In this document: one piece after another, positions 8,760 to 18,747 of the stretch
Layout: each line of letters begins with the position of its first letter
How positions within the stretch are numbered: the first letter of the stretch is position 1
From: CAVZVZ01 sp963778895
Lineage (GTDB): Bacteria; Actinomycetota; Acidimicrobiia; Acidimicrobiales; Acidimicrobilacustridaceae
Length of the DNA: 64,000 bases
NCBI GenBank assembly: GCA_963778895.1
Contig: CAVZVZ010000005.1
Location: forward strand, 868,001-932,000
Reading direction: 5' to 3'
Program-made: the position numbers and the translations under genes
Notes under the pieces: model-generated
What the model was told of the DNA's origin: nothing
Seen by the model: the letters and a program-made list of their open reading frames with translations, nothing else
The model's database searches: none

Positions 8760-9626
8760 TCAGAAGAACTGGTCGGGCTTGGTCTCGATCGCGGAGGCCA
8801 TCGATTCGAGCGCGTGGGCTACGGCGTCCTCGACCGCATCGTCGCCCAGCGGCGGTGGTTGCAGCAGCTGCTCGTCCTCGAGCGACCGATCGGTGAGGTC
8901 CACGTCCGCATTCAGCCCCGACACCGCTTGCTCGAGCGACGAGCGGACGGTCTGCAGCGCCGCGCTGGTCTGCTCGCGTGCGGCCACCAGTCGTTCGACT
9001 TCGGCCCGATAGCCGTCGAGAACCGCGGCAACCCGCGTCCTCGCCGTGCTCTCGGCCAGGCTCGTCACCGCCACGAGGTACTCCTCGAACTCGGCGCGCT
9101 TGGCGGCCACGGTGTGTTCGACCGCGGCCGCGATGCGCTCGGCGTCCTCTCGTTCCGCGTGCGCCTCCTCGAGCATGCTGCGCACCTCGGACTGCGCATG
9201 TGTCATCAGCTCTTCGCGCTCGCGTTCGGCCTCGGCTCGGAGGCGCGTCGCGTCTTCGGTTGCGTCGTGGCGCAACTGGCGTGCGGCTTCCTCCGCGTCG
9301 GTGCGCATCCTGATCGACTCTTCCTCGGCCTGCCGGCTGAGGGCAACGGCTTGCTGTTCCGCGTCGGTGCGCACACGGAACGCCTCCTGCTCGGCCTCGG
9401 TGCGCACCCGCAACGCGTCGGACTCGGCCTCCTCGGTCATCGCCGCCAGCAAGTCGTGAAAGCCGCGGAGTGCCGTGGCGACCTCGTCGCCCGCCCGGCG
9501 GAAGTCGTCCGATTCACGAAGGGTCGTCGCGACCTCGGAAAGGAAGCGTTCGACGGCGTGAGGGTCGTAGCCCCGTTTCACCACGGGGAACGTGGCCCGC
9601 TCCAACTCCTCCGGGGTCAACGACAT
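8760..9626 (-). CDS. DivIVA-domain coiled-coil protein
   Basis: 288 residues from an ATG with GGAGG 7 nt upstream. The N terminus (LTPEELERATFPVVKRGYDPHAVERFLSEV, residues 3-32) is the membrane-curvature-sensing DivIVA domain, as in Wag31 and SepIVA. About 200 residues of Ala/Glu/Arg heptads follow, with repeated RVRTEAEQEAF/RMRTDAEEAAR units. The C terminus is acidic and ends QFF. Members mark poles and septa and recruit wall-synthesis machinery in actinobacteria. It is convergent with the coiled-coil signal peptidase, leaving 24 bp between stops, and next to the sugar transferase. It may be one of several DivIVA paralogues, so equivalence with Wag31 is not claimed. Confidence 0.82.
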   Translation of the reverse strand: MSLTPEELERATFPVVKRGYDPHAVERFLSEVATTLRESDDFRRAGDEVATALRGFHDLLAAMTEEAESDALRVRTEAEQEAFRVRTDAEQQAVALSRQAEEESIRMRTDAEEAARQLRHDATEDATRLRAEAEREREELMTHAQSEVRSMLEEAHAEREDAERIAAAVEHTVAAKRAEFEEYLVAVTSLAESTARTRVAAVLDGYRAEVERLVAAREQTSAALQTVRSSLEQAVSGLNADVDLTDRSLEDEQLLQPPPLGDDAVEDAVAHALESMASAIETKPDQFF

Positions 9627-9717
9627 CGCAGCGCCTCCGCACCTCGGGAAACGATCCTCCTGCGCATGTTCTCACCTTCGGGCCGGCGCCATGCAACACG
9701 GTGGTGAATCGGCATCG

Positions 9718-11346
9718 TCAATGACCGGCCCAACTGGCGTCCTCCGCGCGAACGAGTCCCCACACGGCCCGAACGATCCGCGCCGTGACCTGCTCTGCCG
9801 TCAGCACGAGGATCACCAGATCGAGCGAGACCGACCAGTTCTCGACGTAGAACAGATCGAGGCGTCGGTAAGCGGAGAACGCGGGGTTGTCCCGGGCCTC
9901 GACCTGCCACAGGCCGCTGATGCCGGGTCGGACCTGCTGGCGGGCCAGCAGTTCCTCGTCGAACTGCTCGCACTCGCTGCCCAGCGCCGGACGCGGGCCG
10001 ACGAGGCTCATGTCGCCCTTGAGGACGTTGAGCAGCTGAGGGATCTCGTCGAGGCTCGACATCCGCAGCATCCGGCCGAACGGCGTGATGCGCGGATCGT
10101 TGTCCGCCTTGAACAGCGGGCCGTCGCGGAGGTTCAGACCCTCCAACTCGCCGCGGTGTTGGTCGGCGTCCGGAGCCATCGATCGCAGCTTGTAGAAGTC
10201 GAACGGTACGCCCTTTCGTCCGATCCGTTGCTGGCTGAAGAAGATCGGACCGCCGTCGTACACCTTGATGAGCACTGCGCACACGAGCAGCACCGGCAAC
10301 GCCAACAAGAGCAACAGCGACGAGACGACCAGGTCGAGTGCCCGCTTGAGCACCAACTGGGAGACGGCCAACGACGGGGGCTCGATGTAGAAGAGCGGCT
10401 CGTGGCCGATCGGCAAGGCGACGACTCGCCGATGACCGATGCCCCACAGACCGCCGGAAAGATGGACGTGGAAGCGACCCTCTACGAGCGCGCGGACCAG
10501 CCGTCGCAGCTCGGGACCATCCAGCACGCCCGCCGCCACCACCACCCCGCCGGCGTCGTGTGATCGGAGGAGGTCGGCAACGTGGGCCGCGTCACCGAGA
10601 TAGGGCACGTCCGCCGGGAGTCGGGACGGCGACCTGGGGCCGATGAATCCCACGATGCGATAGCCCAGCTCCGGATGATCGGCGAAGAGGTGATAGAGCG
10701 AGAGCGCCTCGCGGTTGGTGCCGACGATCGCCAGGTTGCGGCAGAACTCTCCCTTCGACCGCCGGTCGCGCAGCCACGCATCGAACCCGCTGCGCGTGAC
10801 GACCAGCAAGAAGAACGACAACGCGGCGCCTACGGCCAACGCCATCCAGGGGAGTTTCTGGCTCGCCAAGGCGATGACCGCGGCAGGCAGCAAGGCGATG
10901 GTGAGCCCCAGCCAGATGAGACGGCTCAGCTCGCGAGCGCGCACCGACGAGATCTTCGATCGATAGAGACCGAGCTGGGCGATGATCAGGAGCCCACCCC
11001 CGACCGCGGCGAAGACGGCGGGTATCGAAACCGCGGATTCCGTTCCCGAGCTGCTGGCGATGGCCATCGCAACCCAGGCCACCGTGAGTGTGAACGCGTC
11101 GAGTAACACCAGACGCAGACGAAGGTGATTGCGTATGCGAAGCGCGCGCACACCGCGCGATGCGGCCTGAGAGCCCTGGCCGCTGGGCGCGTTGATCCTG
11201 ACGGTGGACAAGGACGACCCGAGGGGGGTGGTGGTGCTCGTGTGCTCCGTGGTGAACGAGCGCGGAGGAGTGTGGTCGCGCGAGCTCGAAGCGTGGTATT
11301 CGAACCCGCCCGGGCTCCATCTATGACCCTCTTCGACCTCGCCCAT
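9718..11346 (-). CDS. Polyprenyl-phosphate sugar-1-phosphate transferase (WbaP/CpsE-type)
   Basis: 542 residues. After a polar, Ser/Thr-rich N terminus of about 75 residues come about four hydrophobic helices (80-190). A Rossmann-like central domain follows (LAIVGTNREALSLYHLFADHPELGYRIVGFIG). A final helix (LVLKRALDLVVSSLLLLLALP) leads into the catalytic bacterial sugar transferase domain: KLRSMAPDAD, DPRITPFGRMLRMSSLDEIPQLLNVLKGDMSLVGPRP, and PGISGLWQVEARD. The family starts exopolysaccharide or capsule units by moving a hexose-1-phosphate to undecaprenyl phosphate. This is the likely priming enzyme for the transferases at 4-7.5 kb. GAGG precedes ATG 11346, but the non-conserved N terminus leaves the start uncertain. 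Confidence 0.85.
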   Translation of the reverse strand: MGEVEEGHRWSPGGFEYHASSSRDHTPPRSFTTEHTSTTTPLGSSLSTVRINAPSGQGSQAASRGVRALRIRNHLRLRLVLLDAFTLTVAWVAMAIASSSGTESAVSIPAVFAAVGGGLLIIAQLGLYRSKISSVRARELSRLIWLGLTIALLPAAVIALASQKLPWMALAVGAALSFFLLVVTRSGFDAWLRDRRSKGEFCRNLAIVGTNREALSLYHLFADHPELGYRIVGFIGPRSPSRLPADVPYLGDAAHVADLLRSHDAGGVVVAAGVLDGPELRRLVRALVEGRFHVHLSGGLWGIGHRRVVALPIGHEPLFYIEPPSLAVSQLVLKRALDLVVSSLLLLLALPVLLVCAVLIKVYDGGPIFFSQQRIGRKGVPFDFYKLRSMAPDADQHRGELEGLNLRDGPLFKADNDPRITPFGRMLRMSSLDEIPQLLNVLKGDMSLVGPRPALGSECEQFDEELLARQQVRPGISGLWQVEARDNPAFSAYRRLDLFYVENWSVSLDLVILVLTAEQVTARIVRAVWGLVRAEDASWAGH

Positions 11347-11470
11347 GCCTCGCCTCGCGCCCCTCGTGGTCGGCTTCGGACACTAACAGTGAAGGATCGA
11401 AACCTCTAGGGGTGCGTGCGGTCGGGGCACGTGAAATGCGTCGCTCCTTCGGGCCGAACTCGCCGAGCCG

Positions 11471-12142
11471 TCAGGGCCCGGGACGAAGGCCGGCGTCGCG
11501 CTCGATGCGATGAGCGGCCGCCACGACGGCTTTCGCGTACTTGCGTCCGGGGTGGCGGCTCGTGCGCTCGATGGGGCCCGAAACGCTGACCGCCGCGACC
11601 ACCATCCCGGACGCGTCGAGCACCGGCGCGCTCACCGACGCCACCCCGGCCTCGCGCTCACCGACACTTTCGGCCCATGGGCGCCGATTCGGTACCGATT
11701 CTGTGCCCACGAGCACGCGGCCGGCGGACCCGACGTCGAGCGGGAGGCTGGCGCCCATCGGCACGATGGTCCGCAGCCCGTGCGGCGACTCCAGCGCGGC
11801 GATGCACACACGCCGGTCGCCGTCGCGCACGTACAACTGCACGCTCTCCCCCGTCGCATCCCGCAGCTCGGCCAACGCCCCTTCGGCCGCGGCCGCCAGC
11901 GGGATCGCATCGGCGGCGGCGCGACCCAGCTCGACCAGCCGCACGCCGAGCACGAACCGGCCTTCGTCGTCGCGGCGCACGAGCCCGTGGGCCTCGAGGG
12001 CGACGGCCAGGCGATACGCGGTCGCACGCGACAACTGCGAGGATTCGACGAGCTCGCCGAGCGCGAGCGGGCCAACCTCCAACGCACCGAGCACCCGAAC
12101 CGCCTTGTCGATCACGCCCACGCCGCTTACACTCGGTTCCAC
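11471..12142 (-). CDS. ndgR: IclR-family regulator of leuCD (NdgR/LtbR type)
   Basis: 223 residues from GTG 12142. An N-terminal winged helix (VIDKAVRVLGAL, LSRATAYRLAVALEAHGLV) is followed by the IclR effector domain (SVQLYVRDGDRRVCIAALESPHGLR to VVAAVSVSGPIERTS). In Streptomyces and Corynebacterium the NdgR/LtbR member is divergent from leuCD and represses it together with other branched-chain genes. The same divergent arrangement is seen here, 63 bp from leuC. The gene contains a copy of the 40-bp palindromic element at 11674-11713, in a variable stretch (GTESVPNRRPWAE, residues about 145-157). Confidence 0.85.
   Translation of the reverse strand: MEPSVSGVGVIDKAVRVLGALEVGPLALGELVESSQLSRATAYRLAVALEAHGLVRRDDEGRFVLGVRLVELGRAAADAIPLAAAAEGALAELRDATGESVQLYVRDGDRRVCIAALESPHGLRTIVPMGASLPLDVGSAGRVLVGTESVPNRRPWAESVGEREAGVASVSAPVLDASGMVVAAVSVSGPIERTSRHPGRKYAKAVVAAAHRIERDAGLRPGP
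11674..11713. repeat. 40-bp palindromic element, copy inside ndgR
   Basis: Arms CCCATGGGCGCCGATTC and GATTCTGTGCCCACGAG around GGTACC, the same 17-6-17 architecture as the intergenic copies with diverged outer arms. The reading frame of ndgR passes through (VGTESVPNRRPW). Possible in-frame insertion in a variable loop. Confidence 0.5.
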
Positions 12143-12146
12143 GCCC

Positions 12147-12162
12147 TGAGATTAGCATCTCA
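12147..12162. promoter_or_regulatory. Candidate NdgR operator: perfect 16-bp palindrome
   Basis: TGAGATTAGCATCTCA, six-base arms around TAGC, sits 5 bp before the ndgR start codon and about 44 bp before leuC. A related half-site, TTCTGAGAC, lies just downstream at 12166-12174. Position between divergent regulator and target suggests an operator for both. Binding by NdgR is inference. Confidence 0.55.
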
Positions 12163-12205
12163 TATTCTGAGACATCAGTGACCCTCGAACTTCGGAGGAC
12201 CGGTC

Positions 12206-13612
12206 ATGACGACGCCCCGAACACTGAGCGAGAAGGTCTGGGACGACCACGTCGTCCATCGCGGCGAGGGCGAGCCCGACCTGCTCTTCATCGATCTCCA
12301 TCTCGTCCACGAGGTGACCTCGCCGCAGGCCTTCGACGGCCTGCGGCTCAGCGGCCGCACCGTGCGCCGCCCCGACCTCACGGTCGCGACCGAGGACCAC
12401 AACGTCCCCACGACCGACATCGACCAGCCGATCGCCGATCCGATCTCGCGCAAACAGATCGACGTGCTGCGCGCCAACTGCAACGAGTTCGGCATCACCG
12501 AGTACCCGATGGGCCACCCAGGCCAGGGCATCGTGCACGTGATCGGCCCCGAGCAGGGCCTCACCCAGCCGGGCATGACCATCGTGTGCGGCGACAGCCA
12601 CACGTCGACGCACGGCGCGTTCGGTGCCCTCGCCTTCGGCATCGGAACGAGCGAGGTCGAACACGTCCTCGCCACCCAGACCCTCCCCCAGCACCCGCCG
12701 GGCACCATGGCGGTCAACGTCGAGGGCGACCTGCCCGCCGGCGTCACCGCCAAGGACATCATCCTGGCGATCATCGGTCGCATCGGTACCGGCGGCGGCA
12801 TCGGGTCGGTCATCGAGTACCGCGGCTCGGCGATCCGCGGCCTTTCGATGGAAGGGCGCATGACCGTGTGCAACATGTCGATCGAAGCCGGCGCGCGCGC
12901 CGGGCTCGTCGCTCCCGACGACACGACCTTCGCGTATCTCGAGGGGCGCCAGTTCGCCCCGACGGGCAAGGACTGGGACGCGGCGCTCGACTACTGGCGC
13001 ACGCTGCCCACCGACACCGGCGCGACGTTCGACAAAGAGGTCGAGCTCGATGCGACCGCGCTGGTGCCGTTCGTCTCGTGGGGTACGAACCCCTCGCAGG
13101 TGGTCGAGCTCAGCGGTTCGGTTCCCGATCCCGAAGCCATGCTCGACCCGTCGACTCGCGATACCGCGACACGGGCGCTCGAGTACATGGGCCTCACCGC
13201 GGGCACCCCGATGCGCGACGTCCCGGTCGACACGGTCTTCATCGGTTCGTGCACCAACAGCCGCATCGAGGATCTCCGCGCCGCCGCCGCGGTGGTCGAC
13301 GGCCGCACGGTGAAGAGCGGTATGCGTGCCCTCGTCGTCCCCGGGTCCTTCGTCGTGAAGAACCAAGCCGAGGACGAAGGCCTGCACGACGTGTTCACCG
13401 CCGCCGGTTTCGAGTGGCGCGAACCGGGATGCTCGATGTGTCTGGCCATGAACCCCGACAAGCTCGCGGTCGGCGAGCGTGCCGCGTCGACCAGCAACCG
13501 CAACTTCGAAGGCCGGCAAGGCCGAGGCGGGCGGACCCACCTGGTATCGCCCGAGGTCGCCGCCGCCACCGCCATCGCCGGCACGTTCGCCACGCCGGCC
13601 GACCTGGACTGA
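12206..13612 (+). CDS. leuC: 3-isopropylmalate dehydratase large subunit
   Basis: Isomerises 2-isopropylmalate to 3-isopropylmalate with LeuD in leucine synthesis. 468 residues, full length for bacterial LeuC. The aconitase-type 4Fe-4S ligands are visible in FIGSCTNSRIEDLR and PGCSMCLAMNPDKL. CGDSHTSTHGAFGALAFGIG and RNFEGRQGRGGRTHLVSPEVAAA are further signature blocks. GGAGG lies about 9 nt before the ATG. leuD follows after 42 bp in the same direction. Divergent ndgR and the palindrome upstream point to repression by an IclR regulator. Confidence 0.96.
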   Translation: MTTPRTLSEKVWDDHVVHRGEGEPDLLFIDLHLVHEVTSPQAFDGLRLSGRTVRRPDLTVATEDHNVPTTDIDQPIADPISRKQIDVLRANCNEFGITEYPMGHPGQGIVHVIGPEQGLTQPGMTIVCGDSHTSTHGAFGALAFGIGTSEVEHVLATQTLPQHPPGTMAVNVEGDLPAGVTAKDIILAIIGRIGTGGGIGSVIEYRGSAIRGLSMEGRMTVCNMSIEAGARAGLVAPDDTTFAYLEGRQFAPTGKDWDAALDYWRTLPTDTGATFDKEVELDATALVPFVSWGTNPSQVVELSGSVPDPEAMLDPSTRDTATRALEYMGLTAGTPMRDVPVDTVFIGSCTNSRIEDLRAAAAVVDGRTVKSGMRALVVPGSFVVKNQAEDEGLHDVFTAAGFEWREPGCSMCLAMNPDKLAVGERAASTSNRNFEGRQGRGGRTHLVSPEVAAATAIAGTFATPADLD

Positions 13613-13654
13613 CCCGGCCCGCAGCCCGGATCCGATAAGTAGGGAGAACAGCAC

Positions 13655-14251
13655 ATGGAACCCGTCATCGTGGTGACCGGCACCGCCGTACCGCTCGATC
13701 GATCGGATGTCGACACCGACCAGATCATCCCCAGCGACTGGTTGAAGAAGGTCGAACGCACCGGTTTCGGCGCCGGACTCTTCTCGGAATGGCGCGACGA
13801 CCGCGAGTTCGTGCTCAACCTGCCGCAGTTCGGTGGCGCGTCGATCCTCATCGCCGGCCCGAACTTCGGTACGGGCTCGTCGCGCGAGCACGCGGTCTGG
13901 GCGATACTCGACTACGGCTTCGAAGCGGTGATCTCTCCCCGCTTTGCCGACATCTTCCGGAACAACTGCACCAAGAACGGGCTCATCCCGGTTGAAGTAC
14001 CGGCCGACGTCGGTGACGCGCTGCTGCGCGCCGTCGAAGACGATCCGACCCTCGAGATCACGATCGACGTGGAACGACGGACGGTGGCGGCCCCGGCCGT
14101 CGGCATCGAGACCGAGTTCCCCCTCGACGAAGCGACGCGAAACCGTTTCCTCAAGGGCCTCGACGACATCGGCATCACGCTGTCCAATGCCGACGCCATC
14201 GATTCGTTCGAAGCCGCCCGTCAGCCCTGGATGCCGTCGACCGCCCGATAG
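13655..14251 (+). CDS. leuD: 3-isopropylmalate dehydratase small subunit
   Basis: 198 residues, normal length. Carries the swivelling domain: DVDTDQIIPSDWLK, GPNFGTGSSREHAVWAI and ISPRFADIFRNNCTKNGLIPV. AGGGAGA precedes the ATG. Forms the heterodimer with LeuC. Its last 31 bp overlap, tail to tail, the 3' end of the minus-strand PAS-GGDEF gene; the LeuD sequence reads normally to its stop. Confidence 0.96.
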   Translation: MEPVIVVTGTAVPLDRSDVDTDQIIPSDWLKKVERTGFGAGLFSEWRDDREFVLNLPQFGGASILIAGPNFGTGSSREHAVWAILDYGFEAVISPRFADIFRNNCTKNGLIPVEVPADVGDALLRAVEDDPTLEITIDVERRTVAAPAVGIETEFPLDEATRNRFLKGLDDIGITLSNADAIDSFEAARQPWMPSTAR

Positions 14252-15939
14252 TCCACGATGCGATAGCCGTTGCCGCCGCGCGCCTTGGCGCGATACATCG
14301 CGGTATCAGCCGTGCTGAGCAGGCGATCGGGATCGACCTCCCGGCCATCTTCGGGCGCCAGGCCGATGCCGATCGAGATGCCGACCCGCACCGACGATTC
14401 GGCCACGGCGATCGGCTCGTTCACCACCGCGATGATGCGGTCGGCCAGCTCACCGAGCTCGGTGTCGTCGGCGACGCCTTCGCAGATCATCACGAACTCG
14501 TCGCCGCCGACCCGCGCCACCGTGTCGGCATCGCGGGTGACGCGTTGGAGCCGGCGAGCGATCTCGATGAGCACGTGATCGCCGGCCCGATGGCCGAAGG
14601 CGTCGTTGATCGGCTTGAAACCATCGAGGTCGCAGAACAGGACCGCCAATCCGCGGCCGTGACGGCGTTGGCGAGCGGCCGCTTGCGCGAGCCGGTCGCT
14701 GAACAGTGCCCGGTTGGCGAGCCCGGTGAGCACGTCCCGCGTCGCGAGTTGGCGCAGGCGATCCTCGGCTGCCTTCAGGTCGCTGATGTCGCGCGCCAAC
14801 ATCGCGATCCATTCGATCTGGCCTTGATCGTCGCGGCGAACGACACCGATCGCACTCACGGGGATCGTGAGATCGGGAGCAACGTTGAGTGGGAACTCGC
14901 CCCGCCACGTGTCCGACGTCTCGAGAACGGCGAGGGCTTCGGCCACGAACGCCTGCCGCGGTTCGTCGTCGATGAGATCGGAGAGGTGGCCTCGATCACC
15001 CGATGCGCGCAGCCGGCGCAAGGCGGTGCGGGTTGCCGCGTTCACGTAGAGGATCTCGCCGCTCGGGCGCCACACCGCTACGTAGTCCGCGGTGGCATCG
15101 AGCATGTGGGTCAGGCGTTCGGTCGCCTCGCGGGCCGCGAACTCGGCGGTGACGTCCTCGAGGGTGACGATGGCACCGAACACGACCGCCGGCCCCACAT
15201 CGTCGTCACGCACTCCTTCGATCTGGGGCACGACCTTCACGCGGAGCCACGAGCGAACGCCTTCGGCCGGTTCGAACGCCGCCGTCGTCGAACGTTCGTG
15301 GCCGTCGAGCGCATCGGCCACCATCGCGTCGAGCTCGGCCCGATGGTCCTCGTGCGCTTGGTCCCGCCATTCGAGACCGGTGTGGAGATCGGCTCGTTGG
15401 ACGAGCAGCGTTCGGGCGACCGAGTTACGAAACACGGTGCGACCCTGCCCGTCGAGCACCACGATGCCGATCGGCGTGGCGTCGGCGAGCGACTGGAACT
15501 GACCTTGGGACTCGCCCACCGACGGCAGCATCTCGCCGCTGTCGAGGTTGCGAACCTGCACCACGACGCCTTCGAGGTCGGGGTCGTCGATCCGACTGAC
15601 GCCGGTGAGCTCGATCAGCTCCCACACGTCGTCGTGCTCAGGTGAGCGCGATCGCACCGTGTAGCGCGTGGCATAGCTGGGATCGGCCAGGCTGCGGGCA
15701 AGCGACTCCAACGCGAAGGGCAGGTCCTCGGGATGGATGCGTTCCATCGGGTTGACACCGAGTGACTCGGCGCCCCCTCGCACCCGCGCCGAGAGTCGCT
15801 CGGATTGCCAGGCCACCAACCCGTTGCGGTCGATCAGCAGCGTCGAGTCCGCGACCGCGTCGATGATCGCGCTCAGGAATCGCTCGTTGTCGCCCTCGCG
15901 AAGGCGCTCGGTCCGTTCCGCCTCTTCGTGTTCCGCCAC
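14221..15939 (-). CDS. Diguanylate cyclase with three PAS domains
   Basis: 572 residues, soluble, no membrane segments. PAS-like modules begin near residues 20 (RFLSAIIDAVADSTLLIDRNG), 147 (QFQSLADATPIGIVVLDGQG) and 275 (LTHMLDATADYVAVWRPSGE). The C-terminal GGDEF domain has RDVLTGLANRALF, LFCDLDGFKPINDAFGH and an intact RVGGDEFVMI, so it should make cyclic di-GMP. No EAL domain. The PAS modules suggest a redox, ligand or light input, but no cofactor residue can be assigned. Starts 20 bp upstream of the crp-like gene stop on the same strand. Confidence 0.87.
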   Translation of the reverse strand: MAEHEEAERTERLREGDNERFLSAIIDAVADSTLLIDRNGLVAWQSERLSARVRGGAESLGVNPMERIHPEDLPFALESLARSLADPSYATRYTVRSRSPEHDDVWELIELTGVSRIDDPDLEGVVVQVRNLDSGEMLPSVGESQGQFQSLADATPIGIVVLDGQGRTVFRNSVARTLLVQRADLHTGLEWRDQAHEDHRAELDAMVADALDGHERSTTAAFEPAEGVRSWLRVKVVPQIEGVRDDDVGPAVVFGAIVTLEDVTAEFAAREATERLTHMLDATADYVAVWRPSGEILYVNAATRTALRRLRASGDRGHLSDLIDDEPRQAFVAEALAVLETSDTWRGEFPLNVAPDLTIPVSAIGVVRRDDQGQIEWIAMLARDISDLKAAEDRLRQLATRDVLTGLANRALFSDRLAQAAARQRRHGRGLAVLFCDLDGFKPINDAFGHRAGDHVLIEIARRLQRVTRDADTVARVGGDEFVMICEGVADDTELGELADRIIAVVNEPIAVAESSVRVGISIGIGLAPEDGREVDPDRLLSTADTAMYRAKARGGNGYRIVDYRAVDGIQG

Positions 15940-15959
15940 CCCACAGTTCTACCGTGCGG

Positions 15960-16608
15960 CTATGCGTACTCACACACCGCGCGCAGCCCGCCCAGGTCGA
16001 GCAGGTCGATCCGGCCCCGTGCGGTGGCCACGAGCTGCTGCTTTCGCAGCTGGCCGAGCGCCCGGCTCACGGCCTCGCGGTTGACGCCGGCCCACGCTGC
16101 GAGGTCGTCCTGGCGAAGCGTCACGGTCGCCCGGCCCTCGATCGCGACGCCGTAGCGGTCGGCGAGATCAACGAGGCCGGCAGCCACGCGCTCGACCGCG
16201 GAGCGAGGACGGGTGCTGGTCTGGTGGTTGTTCGCGGCTCGCAACCGGTGCGCCATCATGCGGAGCAACGGGATGGCGAGCGCGGGGGTGCGCTCGACGA
16301 ACGCCATGAACTCGTCGGGTGGCACCGCGATGAGCGACACCGCATCGAGCGCGAGGGCGGTGGCCGATCGCGGGAGGCCGTCGATCGCGGCCAGCTCGCC
16401 GAACAGCTCGCTCGGTTGCTTGTAGCTGACCGCGACCTCGCGACCGTCCCGAGTCGAGATGACGAGCCTCACCCGTCCGCGCATCACGCCGTAGACGTCG
16501 CCGGGCGGATCACCCTCGAGGAAGACGATGTCGCCCTTCGAGTACTCGCGCGGTCGCCCGAGCTGACAGAAGGAATCCCACAGCTCGGGCGCCGTCGGCG
16601 CGAGCGAG

Positions 16609-16616
<8 letters not shown>
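15960..16616 (-). CDS. Crp/Fnr-family transcription regulator, coupled to leuA
   Basis: 218 residues from GTG 16616, a start that overlaps the leuA stop by 8 bp. N-terminal cyclic-nucleotide-binding beta barrel (GDIVFLEGDPPGDVYGVMRGRVRL, PSELFGELAAIDGLPRSATA), long dimer helix, then a Crp-type winged helix (LRQDDLAAWAGVNREAVSRALGQLRKQQLV). The PSELFGELAAIDGLPRSATA box resembles the cAMP phosphate-binding cassette (GE..L....R..T). Overlap with leuA suggests a leucine-linked operon, although a separate promoter cannot be excluded. Fe-S ligands of the Fnr type are not seen. Confidence 0.85.
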
Positions 16617-18207
<1,591 letters not shown>

Positions 18208-18261
18208 CGTTGGGCCTTTCCGTGCAGCTGGCTTTCGTGGGTCTGTACTGGTCAGAGAACG

Positions 18262-18294
18262 AAAAAACCCCCTGGCCCGTGGGCGCAGGAGGCT
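18262..18294 (-). terminator. leuA attenuator terminator
   Basis: On the minus strand a GC-rich stem pairs CCTCCTGCGCCC with GGGCCAGGGGG and is followed at once by TTTTTT, a textbook intrinsic terminator. It lies 54 bp upstream of the leuA ATG and 30 bp after the leader-peptide stop. In the antisense direction there is no U tract. Confidence 0.8.
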
Positions 18295-18322
18295 CGACGA
18301 GCACCTATGTGGGGTGCCCGCC

Positions 18323-18364
18323 CTAACGAAGGAGAAGCTCCTCGGAGACGAAGTGGAAACGCAT
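18323..18364 (-). CDS. leuL: leuA leader peptide (attenuator)
   Basis: A 13-codon frame, MRFHFVSEELLLR, starts at ATG 18364 with AGGTGA at good spacing. It has three consecutive Leu codons, CTT CTC CTT, two of them (CTT) uncommon in this GC-rich genome, just before the stop. The GGGCACC/GGTGCTC arms directly downstream can form a second hairpin competing with the terminator at 18262-18294. This is the classical arrangement in which ribosome stalling at Leu codons allows read-through into leuA. Too short for routine gene calling. Confidence 0.75.
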   Translation of the reverse strand: MRFHFVSEELLLR

Positions 18365-18484
18365 AGTCACCTACATGGTTGCAGCCAAGCGGCGAAGCCG
18401 TCAAGGACATTGCCCTGAGCTGGTCGGGTTGTACCGTACCGGCGAGGTCTCGCCTCGCCAACGCTCGACCCCCGGAGGTGCCGC

Positions 18485-18694
18485 GTGTTCAAACGATTCT
18501 TTCGAGTCACGTTCAAGTTGGGGCTGATCGCGGCCGTCGGGTTCGGGATCGCGGTCGTGGTGAAGAAGCTGACCGCGCCGGCCGACACCGCCGTGCCCAT
18601 CGAGCCGTGGCCGCCGCTGCCCTCGCAGTCGCCGACGCCGACGAACACCAACGGCGACACCGCCGCCGATGAATCCCCCGCCTCGACCAGCTGA
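18485..18694 (+). CDS. Small single-span membrane protein
   Basis: 69 residues from GTG 18485, with GGAGG 6 nt upstream. Basic N terminus (FKRFFRVTFKLG), one hydrophobic segment (LIAAVGFGIAVVV) and a Pro/Thr-rich tail of about 35 residues. By the positive-inside rule the tail would be outside. It is divergent from the leuA leader and convergent with serA, with a 40-bp palindromic element between the stops. No family recognised. Confidence 0.6.
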   Translation: MFKRFFRVTFKLGLIAAVGFGIAVVVKKLTAPADTAVPIEPWPPLPSQSPTPTNTNGDTAADESPASTS

Positions 18695-18707
18695 AACGCG
18701 AAACGCG

Positions 18708-18747
18708 CCCATAGGCGCAGAATCTGCGCCGATTCGGTGCCTATGGG
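18708..18747. repeat. 40-bp palindromic element, copy 1
   Basis: Arms CCCATAGGCGCAGAATC and GATTCGGTGCCTATGGG around the 6-nt loop TGCGCC. It lies exactly between the convergent stops of the 18485 gene and serA, where the hairpin could act as a bidirectional terminator. No U tract follows. Confidence 0.85.
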
